Notes: generated from the letters alone by a model not told the origin. A DNA stretch of 64,000 nucleotides from Paenibacillus lycopersici (GCF_010119935.1 NZ_CP048209.1:6100001-6164000); one strand, 5' to 3'. Numbered from the stretch's first letter, positions 44,327 through 53,137 are shown. Translations and numbers: made by a program.

Positions 44327-46213
44327 TTAATTCGACGCGTCGTCCGCGTTGTGAATTTTGGACTGATAAAGTTCATGCCGCTGACTGTAGAATCCAAGCA
44401 AGTACAAATCCGATAAGGGCTTATTAGTAAAAGCTTCAATCGGCATTCGCGAACCGATTTCATCAATCAATTTCGATAGGTATATCCCTTTCGGCCCGAG
44501 TCTAGCTTGGTATGGCCGCAAGCTATCTTGGATCGTACGCCAGGTTCTGGCCGGATGCTTGGCATACGCACTCATGTAGCGGAGCGCGTTACTTTCCCGC
44601 TCTTCACTGCCAAGCGCCCTTCTTTCCAACACATCGGCGACGGCTAACAATCGGCCAAATAGATAATCGCGGTCGTTGTTACCTGCATCTAGTGACAATT
44701 CGAGTCCCCTCCTTCTGTTAATTAAAGCGCAAGTAATGCTGAGCGTCTTCTCCCATTCCCAACGTTCCATCGCTACCGGATTGGATGCTCGCTGCACGGC
44801 GCCAGCTACAATATCCGGAGGAATCTTGCGTTCATCGATAATACATGGGAGCATACGCTCCATCAAACCTTTGACGATCTTGTCGCCGGCTCGGGGTCCG
44901 TATGCGGCATAGGCGATATCCTTCGTTGCAGGCGCACCATAAAATTGCGTATAGTTTCCATCCTCATTCTTACGATATCGATGCAGCCAAGCACAAGTAG
45001 AATGCCACTTCACGAGGCGATTGAGATAAACTTCCTTATCCATGTTCCGATAATATAGAACAGCCATACGTCCAGTTGTCGCAGAATCCAGGATTAGTAT
45101 GTTCACGTTTGCCTTCGACGGGGAATGCAACCGATTCCTGTACCCGGCAAACGCTTTTGCCACCTCGCCGGCGAACTCCCGATTGGTGGACACCTTCTTC
45201 TCTTTAACAGCCACTGTGATAGGCGAAATCGAAAACATATCTTCGGTAACCCCAGGAATATCCGGTTCCTCGTTACCCCATACCAGAAAGACACGCTGAT
45301 CCATTTGCATACCCTGGCGATTAATGAGCCACTTCAATGCATTGTGAGCCTTCTGAGATACTTCATAGCTGATCGATGCCGCTTCCAGGCTTGTCCGGAA
45401 TCGCCCCCGGAAAGTAAAGCCGCTGTTGTCATTAGCCGAGATCAACTTCGCCTTATCCGCCGCATTTCTGATTTTGTTCGCATGCTTGTCCGTAGACGGG
45501 AGTCGCTTCCCGGAGACATAGCAAAGCTCTTCGTCGCCCAGTTTACCGCTATAAAATTGGATGAAAGAATCATACATCTCTTTATCCTTCCAGACATCTG
45601 TTAGCAGCTTGTCGGCAGAATAGACATTGAATCTTACGAAAGCGCTTCCAGGATCGCCGGGAACAAGCGCGTATAAGGGCGGCTTTGCCCCGTGCAATGC
45701 CTCGGCCACTGCATCCCATTTATCGAAGATACGGCGGTCAGCATCCGCGAATAACACTCGCGCCATCACCAGATCCCGAATGAGGCTACCCTTGCTCAAA
45801 TACCCGTAAATGCTCTTTACTTTCGCCACCGCAAAAGGTGAATCAGCCCATTCCCTCAATTGATTGATGTAATAGGGGAATAGTTCTTCCTTTTTCACTT
45901 CCCCTCCATAGGCGGTGTAATCTCCCGCCACATAACTCAATTTATCATGGAGCGGATAAGGGGCGATTTTGGAACCGGCGCGGTTCGCGGCATCTTCGGT
46001 GCAAGGGATTAATGTGCTCATATCGTCCTTGTCAACGACACGTGCCGAGTGAAACTCGCCCTCTTCGGTGATCAGCACTTCAATGTGCGCATTTTGCGTC
46101 GTATGGGAGACTGGCAGCAACGTGTACTCTTGATCGTTATGTTTCTTCTCGATCTTGCCAATATGGCTGGAATTCGACTCATAGGTTTCGTATAAGTTCA
46201 GCAGCCAACTCAT
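44327..46213 (-). CDS. cas8c: Cas8c (Csd1) large subunit
   Basis: 628 residues, normal length for Csd1. Features include an N-terminal PAM-recognition half and LPCTED-like segments, KWLINRQGMQMDQRVFLVWGNEEPDIPG, and a helical C-terminus. In many I-C systems an internal start inside cas8c yields the small Cas11c subunit; the helical last ~130 residues here would suit that. Its ATG overlaps the cas5c TGA (ATGA, 46210-46213). Confidence 0.97.
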   Translation of the reverse strand: MSWLLNLYETYESNSSHIGKIEKKHNDQEYTLLPVSHTTQNAHIEVLITEEGEFHSARVVDKDDMSTLIPCTEDAANRAGSKIAPYPLHDKLSYVAGDYTAYGGEVKKEELFPYYINQLREWADSPFAVAKVKSIYGYLSKGSLIRDLVMARVLFADADRRIFDKWDAVAEALHGAKPPLYALVPGDPGSAFVRFNVYSADKLLTDVWKDKEMYDSFIQFYSGKLGDEELCYVSGKRLPSTDKHANKIRNAADKAKLISANDNSGFTFRGRFRTSLEAASISYEVSQKAHNALKWLINRQGMQMDQRVFLVWGNEEPDIPGVTEDMFSISPITVAVKEKKVSTNREFAGEVAKAFAGYRNRLHSPSKANVNILILDSATTGRMAVLYYRNMDKEVYLNRLVKWHSTCAWLHRYRKNEDGNYTQFYGAPATKDIAYAAYGPRAGDKIVKGLMERMLPCIIDERKIPPDIVAGAVQRASNPVAMERWEWEKTLSITCALINRRRGLELSLDAGNNDRDYLFGRLLAVADVLERRALGSEERESNALRYMSAYAKHPARTWRTIQDSLRPYQARLGPKGIYLSKLIDEIGSRMPIEAFTNKPLSDLYLLGFYSQRHELYQSKIHNADDASN

Positions 46214-46929
46214 GGATTCCCCCCCTCTTCCAATTGTGCAAGCAAGTCATCCGCCGATTCGATCTGCAATGGATCGAAATGTTTCGCCACCATTTCGGCA
46301 ATGACACGTACCTGCGTACATTGTTCTGGTCTAATAAATTGAATGCAACCGTCTTTCATGACCGGATTCCATAACCTTGCTTCAAGTTGGTTTCTGCCGG
46401 TCTCATCCGGGTAACTCAGACCATGCACCATCGAGCCCAGGTGGATAGCTCCGTAGCTATCATAAAATCCTTCACCTTCTCCGAAGACGCAGGGTTCCAC
46501 ATATGCCTGACATTCCCGAGCGCCAAGGAAAATATCTCTGCGCCCTCCTATCTTGAGCGACCGGCGCAGAACATTATGATGTTTGTGCTCATTGCGGTCA
46601 TACGCCATGTCCGGCCGGTTCATATTAAACTCGAAATGAGCGCGGACTTGGTAGCGAACATCTCGTAAATACGTATAGTTCGCCAAGGTATTGCCACCGC
46701 CATACTCCATTGGACGTATGCCTTTGGATTCCATGCGTATCGCATTCATAACGCGCACCTCATCGACATAAATCGTCAAAGTCGGCTTCCAGTAGATAGC
46801 CTCCACGATTCCCTTCAAAGCTTGATAGGTCGGTACCTGGTACGATAACTTCTCTCCACCAAGTTTAGTCAAAGGGTCCGTGAATAGGGCGTAATTTCCA
46901 TAAACTTCAAATTCGATTGCATTCCTCAT
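46210..46929 (-). CDS. cas5c: Cas5c (Cas5d) crRNA-processing subunit
   Basis: 239 residues. In I-C systems Cas5 replaces Cas6 as the repeat endonuclease. The three catalytic positions known from the Bacillus halodurans protein are preserved at the same numbers: Tyr46 (IVEAIYW), Lys116 and His117 (NEHKHHNV). It cuts below the repeat stem and leaves an 11-nt handle. First gene of the cas5c-8c-7c-4-1-2 operon; its own promoter lies at 46971-46999 and a crRNA-like RNA is encoded opposite it. Confidence 0.98.
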   Translation of the reverse strand: MRNAIEFEVYGNYALFTDPLTKLGGEKLSYQVPTYQALKGIVEAIYWKPTLTIYVDEVRVMNAIRMESKGIRPMEYGGGNTLANYTYLRDVRYQVRAHFEFNMNRPDMAYDRNEHKHHNVLRRSLKIGGRRDIFLGARECQAYVEPCVFGEGEGFYDSYGAIHLGSMVHGLSYPDETGRNQLEARLWNPVMKDGCIQFIRPEQCTQVRVIAEMVAKHFDPLQIESADDLLAQLEEGGNP

Positions 46930-46970
46930 TAACTCTCCTCCTCCCCGCGAATGGATTAATTGGTAATTTT

Positions 46971-46999
46971 ATACTATACCAAATATAACCAATTGTCTA
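46971..46999 (-). promoter_or_regulatory. Predicted promoter of the cas5c-cas2 operon
   Basis: Minus-strand TAGACA (-35, 46994-46999), 17-nt spacer, TAGTAT (-10, 46971-46976; an overlapping TATAAA is an alternative). About 40 nt precede ATG 46929, with GGAGGAGGAG as the ribosome site. The area also holds inverted AATTGGT/ACCAATT pairs. The -35 lies inside the target of the ncRNA at 47057. Confidence 0.65.
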
Positions 47000-47017
47000 T
47001 ATAATAAAATATATGAA
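46981..47017 (-). promoter_or_regulatory. Pseudo-protospacer with TTC PAM over the cas promoter
   Basis: Minus-strand TTC (47017-47015) then ATATATTTTATTATAT (47014-46999). The guide of the adjacent crRNA-like RNA is ATATAGTTTATGATAT: identical at positions 1-5, 7-11 and 13-16, different at 6 and 12. A Cascade footprint from here covers the -35 box. Confidence 0.75.
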
Positions 47018-47042
47018 TTTCTCTTTGATTTCTCACTCGTCA

Positions 47043-47051
47043 TGCTATAAT
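47043..47051 (+). promoter_or_regulatory. Extended -10 promoter of the crRNA-like RNA
   Basis: TGCTATAAT gives an extended -10 with a perfect TATAAT (47046-47051). Upstream, TTTGAT or CTTTGA are weak -35 candidates at 16-17 nt. The predicted start at ~47057-47058 coincides with the first base of the repeat-like sequence. Confidence 0.7.
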
Positions 47052-47056
47052 TATAT

Positions 47057-47131
47057 GTCGCTCACATGGCGTGGATTGAAAAATATAGTTTATGATATTA
47101 GAGCCTATCCCTCATTGATAGGCTCTAATTG
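47057..47131 (+). ncRNA. crRNA-like RNA with one degenerate I-C repeat (CreR-like cas autorepressor, predicted)
   Basis: 47057-47082 is a shortened I-C repeat: GTCGC, a 5' half cut to TCACATG with only a CGC/GCG stem, then GTGGATTGAAAA, in which 10 of 11 bases of the Cas5c-made handle are kept. 47083-47098 is the guide ATATAGTTTATGATAT. From 47098, a 12-bp perfect stem (TTAGAGCCTATC / GATAGGCTCTAA) followed by TTGTTG ends the RNA. The guide pairs with the cas5c promoter beside a TTC PAM. Partial guide complementarity allows binding but not Cas3 cleavage in known CreR/CreA RNAs. Function here is inferred from architecture; expression is untested. Confidence 0.78.
47098..47128. terminator. 12-bp hairpin ending the crRNA-like RNA and cas3
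   Basis: TTAGAGCCTATC-CCTCATT-GATAGGCTCTAA; followed by TTGTTGT on the plus strand. It lies 7 nt past the cas3 stop on the minus strand, so it may end both transcripts and isolate cas3 from the cas5c operon. Confidence 0.75.
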
Positions 47132-47134
47132 TTG

Positions 47135-49570
47135 TCAAAACATGCTCAGCCTGTACCCGCTATCATTGTCGAGATCCAGTCCGTACTCATCGTTGTATGC
47201 ATTTTCCTTCACCACCAGCACCTTGCCGTCCATCAGGCTAACTAATCCGCCATTCTTCGATAGTTTATCTTCTTCATGGGGGAATAGCTGGATCGTATAC
47301 TGCTGTGCTTCACGCAACGATCTAGTCAATTCATCAATCGATTCACCGCCGTTCAAGCGAGCGATCACGTCCCTCCCTTTATCCCCATAAGGGACAATAA
47401 CAGAAGTCGTTCGATCCTCGATAACCCGAAAATGCTCAGCAGCGGACCTATAACTGTTCAATATAAATAAAGGTAGAGACTTTCGATTCTCAAGCACATA
47501 CTCCTGATTATAAGGATTGCTTTCCCTATCGGCCGTCAGCAACTCCATCATGTCCTTCCGTAATTTCGGAATAAAATAATTCAGACTCGACTCGAATTTC
47601 GAATAGAACGCTTTGAAATACCTTTCCATCGCCTGAACGGATAGTACACTGCCGCCATGATGCCTCCGATCCTGATTTAAATCGACTAGAATTGCCTTCG
47701 CGACGCCTTTTCCGGCCTTAATCTCTGCCAGATGGTCCAGACTTTCCTCCTCATGATCAATCACGTACACGTGTCGAATTTCCGAACCGCCATGCCGGTT
47801 GCATCTCCCGGCGGCTTGCGCGATAGAGTCAAGACCAGCCAGCGAGCGAATCACGCAATCGAAGCTAATATCCACTCCCGCCTCGATTAGTTGAGTGCTG
47901 ATACAGATCATCTTCTCTTTGTTCAGACCGCCTCTTACTTGGTCCAGGATGTCCTTCCGATGCGCTGCGCACATAGATGTACTTAGGTGGTAGATGGGGA
48001 TCTCGCTCCCAATTGATTGACTTAGTTGATGATAAAGCTTCTTAACGACTGTCTTCGTATTCAGAATAACGAGTACACTCTGGACCTCGTTGATCTTCTC
48101 CACAATGAAATCAGCAAGCTTGTCAGTGCCGAATGTTTCGTTCGTAGCGCGATCGACGACTTCAACCCGTTTAAATGCATCTACGACTCGCTCCAAGTCT
48201 GGGATGATCTCGGCATCTATGTGCTTATCCAGCCTATGTTGGACGAAATCCAAAGCGGGCTGGGTTGCAGTGCAAAGAATGAGCGAAGAGCTGCCGTATG
48301 ACTTCAGAAAATTAAGCGACTGATTAAATAACGAGATGCAAGAAACAGGGACTTTCTGCACTTCATCAAACACAATAACCGACTGGCATAGATTGTGAAG
48401 CCTACGGATATTTCTGCTTCCCTTGGCATAAAACACGTTCAGAAACTGCACCAAGGTGGTTAACACAACCGGGGCATCCCAATTATCCTTGGCAAGCTTT
48501 AGCTTCTGCTGCATAGTGGTCATGCCGTCCTCATGCTCGTCGTCATCGTTCGCATCTTGAATAACGTTCGTATGATGCTCCAGAATGTTTGGGTCGTCCT
48601 TCAAAATCTTGCGAATCTCCTGCGCATTCTGTTCGATAATCGTCGTGTAGGGAACGATGAAAATGACATGCTTCTTCCCATGCTCGACGGCATGCTTGAG
48701 CGCATACCGCAAACTAGCCAATGTTTTGCCTCCGCCGGTTGGAATTGATAACGTATAAATGCCGGAAGGCCTCTCTGCAAACTGACCGCACCTATCCGAC
48801 ATTTCTCTTCTTAACCTGTTTATTCGCGCCTTTGCGAATTCTTCCGTTTGATCGGGGAAAGAATCGATTTTCCCCATCAGCTTTGCATAGTAGGACTGGA
48901 ACAATACCTTGCGATCTGACTCCTCTTCCATAGTTTTATCTTCTTCAAAGAGCCTTGTGTTCGTCCGATCTGCGTCAATTAATGCACTAAATATAAATTT
49001 GGTTAAATACATCAACTTACCCTCGACATTAATAGCCGAAGGTTTCAATAGAAAAGCTTCCAATTCACGACAGGCCTCGGCCACATAATGCCGAAATGCC
49101 TCTTCGTTTAAAACGTGTTCAAAGAAACATTGTTTGGCTTGCTCAAACTCCTTCAGATGTTTCTGACTGGTACGCTCCAGGTAAGGCGATCTCAACTCTG
49201 CATTTAAAAAATCATGCAAGTACGAATGGTGCGATATAATTGCGTTTCCGACTACTTCCGCTATCATCCACTCGTATCTTGAAGGCGTGCCTTGATGGAA
49301 TAATTCGAATAACAACTTACCGCCGGCTGTTGAATGGTCGACGCTTCCACGCTTCGGCGATGACCCCGGATCGTGAACAGCAGCCCAAATGTATTCCCTG
49401 AACTCGATGGTATACTTGCCCATGTCGTGCAACATGCCAGCAAGACCCGCAATATGTTTGACACCCATTTTCTTGCCGAATTGTTCTGCTATACATTTAA
49501 CGCCAAGCAGGTGTTCTTCTACAGTCTGAATTTGTTTATCCCGTTCACGAATGTGGGCGATATAGTTCAT
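47135..49570 (-). CDS. cas3: Cas3 nuclease-helicase
   Basis: 811 residues from ATG 49570 (GGGAG 10 nt upstream; the frame extends 7 codons). N-terminal HD nuclease: His20, and His48-Asp49 in GMLHDMGKYT, plus VDHSTAGGKLL. Helicase: Walker A SIPTGGGKTLASL, DEVQ box VIVFDEVQKVP, CTATQPALDF, and motif VI QAAGRCNRHG. It degrades DNA bound by the I-C effector. The gap of 205 nt to cas5c, containing a promoter, an ncRNA and a hairpin, suggests separate transcription of cas3. Confidence 0.98.
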   Translation of the reverse strand: MNYIAHIRERDKQIQTVEEHLLGVKCIAEQFGKKMGVKHIAGLAGMLHDMGKYTIEFREYIWAAVHDPGSSPKRGSVDHSTAGGKLLFELFHQGTPSRYEWMIAEVVGNAIISHHSYLHDFLNAELRSPYLERTSQKHLKEFEQAKQCFFEHVLNEEAFRHYVAEACRELEAFLLKPSAINVEGKLMYLTKFIFSALIDADRTNTRLFEEDKTMEEESDRKVLFQSYYAKLMGKIDSFPDQTEEFAKARINRLRREMSDRCGQFAERPSGIYTLSIPTGGGKTLASLRYALKHAVEHGKKHVIFIVPYTTIIEQNAQEIRKILKDDPNILEHHTNVIQDANDDDEHEDGMTTMQQKLKLAKDNWDAPVVLTTLVQFLNVFYAKGSRNIRRLHNLCQSVIVFDEVQKVPVSCISLFNQSLNFLKSYGSSSLILCTATQPALDFVQHRLDKHIDAEIIPDLERVVDAFKRVEVVDRATNETFGTDKLADFIVEKINEVQSVLVILNTKTVVKKLYHQLSQSIGSEIPIYHLSTSMCAAHRKDILDQVRGGLNKEKMICISTQLIEAGVDISFDCVIRSLAGLDSIAQAAGRCNRHGGSEIRHVYVIDHEEESLDHLAEIKAGKGVAKAILVDLNQDRRHHGGSVLSVQAMERYFKAFYSKFESSLNYFIPKLRKDMMELLTADRESNPYNQEYVLENRKSLPLFILNSYRSAAEHFRVIEDRTTSVIVPYGDKGRDVIARLNGGESIDELTRSLREAQQYTIQLFPHEEDKLSKNGGLVSLMDGKVLVVKENAYNDEYGLDLDNDSGYRLSMF

Positions 49571-49663
49571 TTTCAGACACTCCCATCTCAAATTGAATGA
49601 GTGATGCTAATCATGTTCGTAATGAATGCTCATACACTCGGCTTTCTGCCCATCTGTTCTAGC
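49571..49663. other. cas3 upstream region
   Basis: Short gap between the old end of array 2 and cas3, with the cas3 ribosome site. No obvious promoter; read-through from array 2 into cas3 is possible since both run on the minus strand. Confidence 0.5.
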
Positions 49664-52278
49664 AACGTTATATCCATATCCGCATAGGATGCGACTAGTA
49701 ACGGTGATTCATCTGGCTGTCGATGTCGAGATTTTCTATGCACGCATTCGTGTAGGATGCGACCTCTGGCGTCACATCTATTGATCGCCCTGTATACATT
49801 TAAATCCACGCATCCGTGATAGGATGCGACTGGCATGTCACGTCATATGGGTATGGTCAGACGATTTCAATCCACGCATCCGCGTAGGATGCGGCGGTGT
49901 CCCGGTACGCTTCTGACGCGTTCTTCAAATTTCAATCCACGCATCCGCGTAGGATGCGACTTTGCGATTGGATGGAGGAGCAGGAAGAGTAACAAATTTC
50001 AATCCACGCATCCGCGTAGGATGCGACCGTTCCTCGATTCGAAATAACGAGATCGGATAACCATTTCAATCCACGCATCCGCGTAGGATGCGACTGCATA
50101 AATTCGATGCCACGCTGGGCACTGATTGATTTCAATCCACGCATCCGCGTAGGATGCGACGTCTTCCGGTATTTTGTTCTTTTTGATTATCGCAATTTCA
50201 ATCCACGCATCCGCGTAGGATGCGACATGACGCACCAACGCTGCTCGGCCTCGTTGGCATATTTCAATCCACGCATCCGCGTAGGATGCGACTTCGATCA
50301 TTTGCATCATCCGGCCATATTGCCATATTTCAATCCACGCATCCGCGTAGGATGCGACGGATCGCAACCAAATCGATTTTGCGGGTATCGACATTTCAAT
50401 CCACGCATCCGCGTAGGATGCGACGCGGCACATAGAGCGGCACGAACCGAGAGTAAAATTTCAATCCACGCATCCGCGTAGGATGCGACGCATTAACTCC
50501 CTTCTGCATATACTTCGTATTATAATTTCAATCCACGCATCCGCGTAGGATGCGACATCAACTCCATATCCTGCAAATCCTCAAGCAAATCATTTCAATC
50601 CACGCATCCGCGTAGGATGCGACCGATCGAAACACGCACGATCAGTGATTTGTCCGAATTTCAATCCACGCATCCGCGTAGGATGCGACCCGATCTTCAT
50701 GACCGCTTGCCCGTGATCAGGAGATTTCAATCCACGCATCCGCGTAGGATGCGACGATCAAGTTCGGGGAGTATTTCGCGCGGGTGGCGATTTCAATCCA
50801 CGCATCCGCGTAGGATGCGACTCTGAAACCAAATTCAAGAGGATCGGGTCGATGGGATTTCAATCCACGCATCCGCGTAGGATGCGACCGCTGGCATGGC
50901 TGGGTTCAGATCAGAGAGCATAATTTCAATCCACGCATCCGCGTAGGATGCGACGGGCATTGGGCGTTACAAGGATACGCGGAGCCAAATTTCAATCCAC
51001 GCATCCGCGTAGGATGCGACTGTCAGTCTTGCATCATTGTCCGCCGCCCGATTAAAATTTCAATCCACGCATCCGCGTAGGATGCGACATCTATCGCGGC
51101 TGACCGCAGGACTGGAAGGGGCGATTTCAATCCACGCATCCGCGTAGGATGCGACATTAGGTTGAGCATACCTGGCGATGGGTTTTACGATTTCAATCCA
51201 CGCATCCGCGTAGGATGCGACTCGATCCGGCAAGGCAATCAAGGGCAAAATATCCATTTCAATCCACGCATCCGCGTAGGATGCGACACTCGGTAACGTT
51301 ACATTAAATGTCGTTTACAGCATTTCAATCCACGCATCCGCGTAGGATGCGACACGCCGTCTACCGCTAACCAGACGATACCATGGGATTTCAATCCACG
51401 CATCCGCGTAGGATGCGACGTTCAAAGTCCCGAAGAAGTAATCAGGTTCATAATTTCAATCCACGCATCCGCGTAGGATGCGACTTCACAACATGAACAT
51501 TTTGAGGCGGACTAGGAGATTTCAATCCACGCATCCGCGTAGGATGCGACTTTCGCCAGAAACAGGTTTGGCAATGGCAACGATATTTCAATCCACGCAT
51601 CCGCGTAGGATGCGACTATGGCAAACGCCGATATAGGGAGCGTGCATGAATTTCAATCCACGCATCCGCGTAGGATGCGACGTTTACGCGGGACAGAGTC
51701 CGTGGAAATTAGTAGATTTCAATCCACGCATCCGCGTAGGATGCGACTTAAAGCGGCGGATATGATCGCGGATGAGATGGAATTTCAATCCACGCATCCG
51801 CGTAGGATGCGACCGCAGAAGCGAGGAAATAAGACGTCCATAACAGAATTTCAATCCACGCATCCGCGTAGGATGCGACGGAAATCGAGCGGCTTCGCGG
51901 ATTGTATGAGCAGATTTCAATCCACGCATCCGCGTAGGATGCGACTTGAACCTGTGATCTCGTTTATCGATGACGACGGTATTTCAATCCACGCATCCGC
52001 GTAGGATGCGACTTACGATCAGTATATTAGGTATGTGAAATCCGATGATTTCAATCCACGCATCCGCGTAGGATGCGACACAAATATCCGGTGACAATAA
52101 CTACGCACTCGAAATTTCAATCCACGCATCCGCGTAGGATGCGACGGTCCACGCGCTTACTACTGTCCCGGCTGTCGAGAGATTTCAATCCACGCATCCG
52201 CGTAGGATGCGACTTGGACGCCCTGGAAGAGTGGGCGGCAAAACGAATTTCAATCCACGCATCCGCGTAGGATGCGAC
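49664..52278 (-). CRISPR. Type I-C CRISPR array 2 (40 repeats, 39 spacers)
   Basis: Thirty-seven repeats at or one base from consensus (49864-49895 to 52247-52278) plus three decayed ones at the left end (about 49664-49695, 49731-49763, 49798-49830). The crRNA-sense repeat is as in array 1 but with the loop TACGC instead of CGTGC; stem and handle are identical. The left decay and right leader show minus-strand transcription toward cas3. Spacers 33-36 bp. The spacer at 51551-51584 equals array 1 spacer 40094-40126 plus one base. Confidence 0.99.
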
Positions 52279-52460
52279 AGCGATTTTCAATAGAATCCGA
52301 CTTTTCCAATCATTTTATTGATTGAATATTTCATAAATAAGTAAATCTAGTACTGATTCAACAAAATAAGGCCATTTTCCCACTCATGCATACCTTTAAA
52401 CAGGTGCGAATGCCCCCAGAATATCATGTGAGCTTGACATTCGCACCACAAGTTCGCATT
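52279..52460 (-). promoter_or_regulatory. Leader of array 2
   Basis: It starts with AGCGATTTTCAA against the newest repeat, as in leader 1, followed by a small dyad (CAATCA/TGATTG). The 45-bp GGTGCGAAT...ATTCGCACC module with CATGTGAGCTT inside is at 52403-52447. No cas genes adjoin this leader, yet its conserved parts suggest it can still be used for acquisition. Confidence 0.85.
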
Positions 52461-52618
52461 AAGAATTGCCTACTATTGATTCGCTCCCCGTCCAACTACG
52501 TGATCCACTTCATCCTCCCTTTATCCTATCTCTCATAAATCATATAATAAGTACCAATATTTTACTATATTCAGATCATTCGCTGCGCCCGCAATTCACC
52601 GAGCGGCATGCCAAAAAC

Positions 52619-52640
52619 AGCCCGGGACAAGTCCCGGGCT
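52619..52640 (-). terminator. Hairpin AGCCCGGGAC / GTCCCGGGCT, copy 1
   Basis: 10-bp perfect stem with loop AA; the minus-strand continuation GTTTTTGG makes it a plausible terminator pointing toward array 2. Confidence 0.6.
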
Positions 52641-52709
52641 GCCTGGCTGTCGAGAAAGCACTCGATGTATCGACATTGCCCATGCCGGCTAGATCGTCTT
52701 CATGGGCAA

Positions 52710-52887
52710 CGGACACAGAATCCGTTATTTGGTGGAAATCGGTAGGTTTGGGTTGGCAAAAGGACACAGGATTCGTTATTGCCTCCGGAAAGCATCGAAA
52801 GTCTGCCTTTTTGACGAAATAAAGGATCCTATGTCCGCGGGTATTAAAAAAACCATGAAAGCAGGCGAATAACGGATCTCCTGTCCG
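52710..52887. repeat. 178-bp four-unit inverted-repeat element, copy B
   Basis: Units CGGACACAGAATCCGTTA (52710, +), AGGACACAGGATTCGTTA (52761, +), TAAAGGATCCTATGTCCG (52820, inverted), TAACGGATCTCCTGTCCG (52870, inverted). Offsets are 51, 59 and 50 bp, and the total length equals copy A. The between-unit sequence is also similar (TTTGGTGGAAATCGG here, TTTGGGCGGAATCGG in copy A). Confidence 0.8.
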
Positions 52888-53067
52888 GATGCAATGCTTT
52901 TCGCAGACAGGGCTGCTGCCTATCTCTCCTGAAGCGATGTTAGCCATGCAGCTAGAGCTGTCTAAGCTGGGGAACACAGATGCGGCCGCCAGAACTGCCC
53001 GAAGTCGGCCGTTCAGGTTCTACGAGTCATTCCGTTTCATCATCCACGGGTTTCTCTACATGCTGAC

Positions 53068-53089
53068 AGCCCGGGACGAGTCCCGGGCT
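53068..53089 (-). terminator. Hairpin AGCCCGGGAC / GTCCCGGGCT, copy 2
   Basis: Same stem as 52619-52640 with loop GA, 49 nt past the stop of the Rbs-type permease. No T-tract. Confidence 0.55.
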
Positions 53090-53137
53090 GCCTTCAGAAA
53101 CGGCCGGCTGCTGCGGCCGGCCCGGCCGCCAGAAGCG

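Larger units (their letters stand above)
52461..53137. other. Gene-free stretch right of array 2
   Basis: It contains two near-identical hairpins (52619-52640 and 53068-53089) and repeat element copy B (52710-52887). No supported ORF; it separates the CRISPR locus from the Rbs-type importer. Confidence 0.6.

Noticed and set aside
44310..44466. N-terminal extension of cas7c
   Set aside because: The upstream in-frame part lies inside cas8c, lacks homology, and GGGGAG directly precedes ATG 44310.
47057..47082. Solitary repeat as a random remnant of an ancient array
   Set aside because: A decayed remnant would not be expected to have an extended -10 promoter at its first base, an intact handle, a guide matching the adjacent cas promoter beside a PAM, and a terminator hairpin.
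52279..52460. AT-rich segment as a transferred gene or IS end
   Set aside because: It shares two conserved blocks with the leader of array 1 and abuts the newest repeat, so it is a leader.
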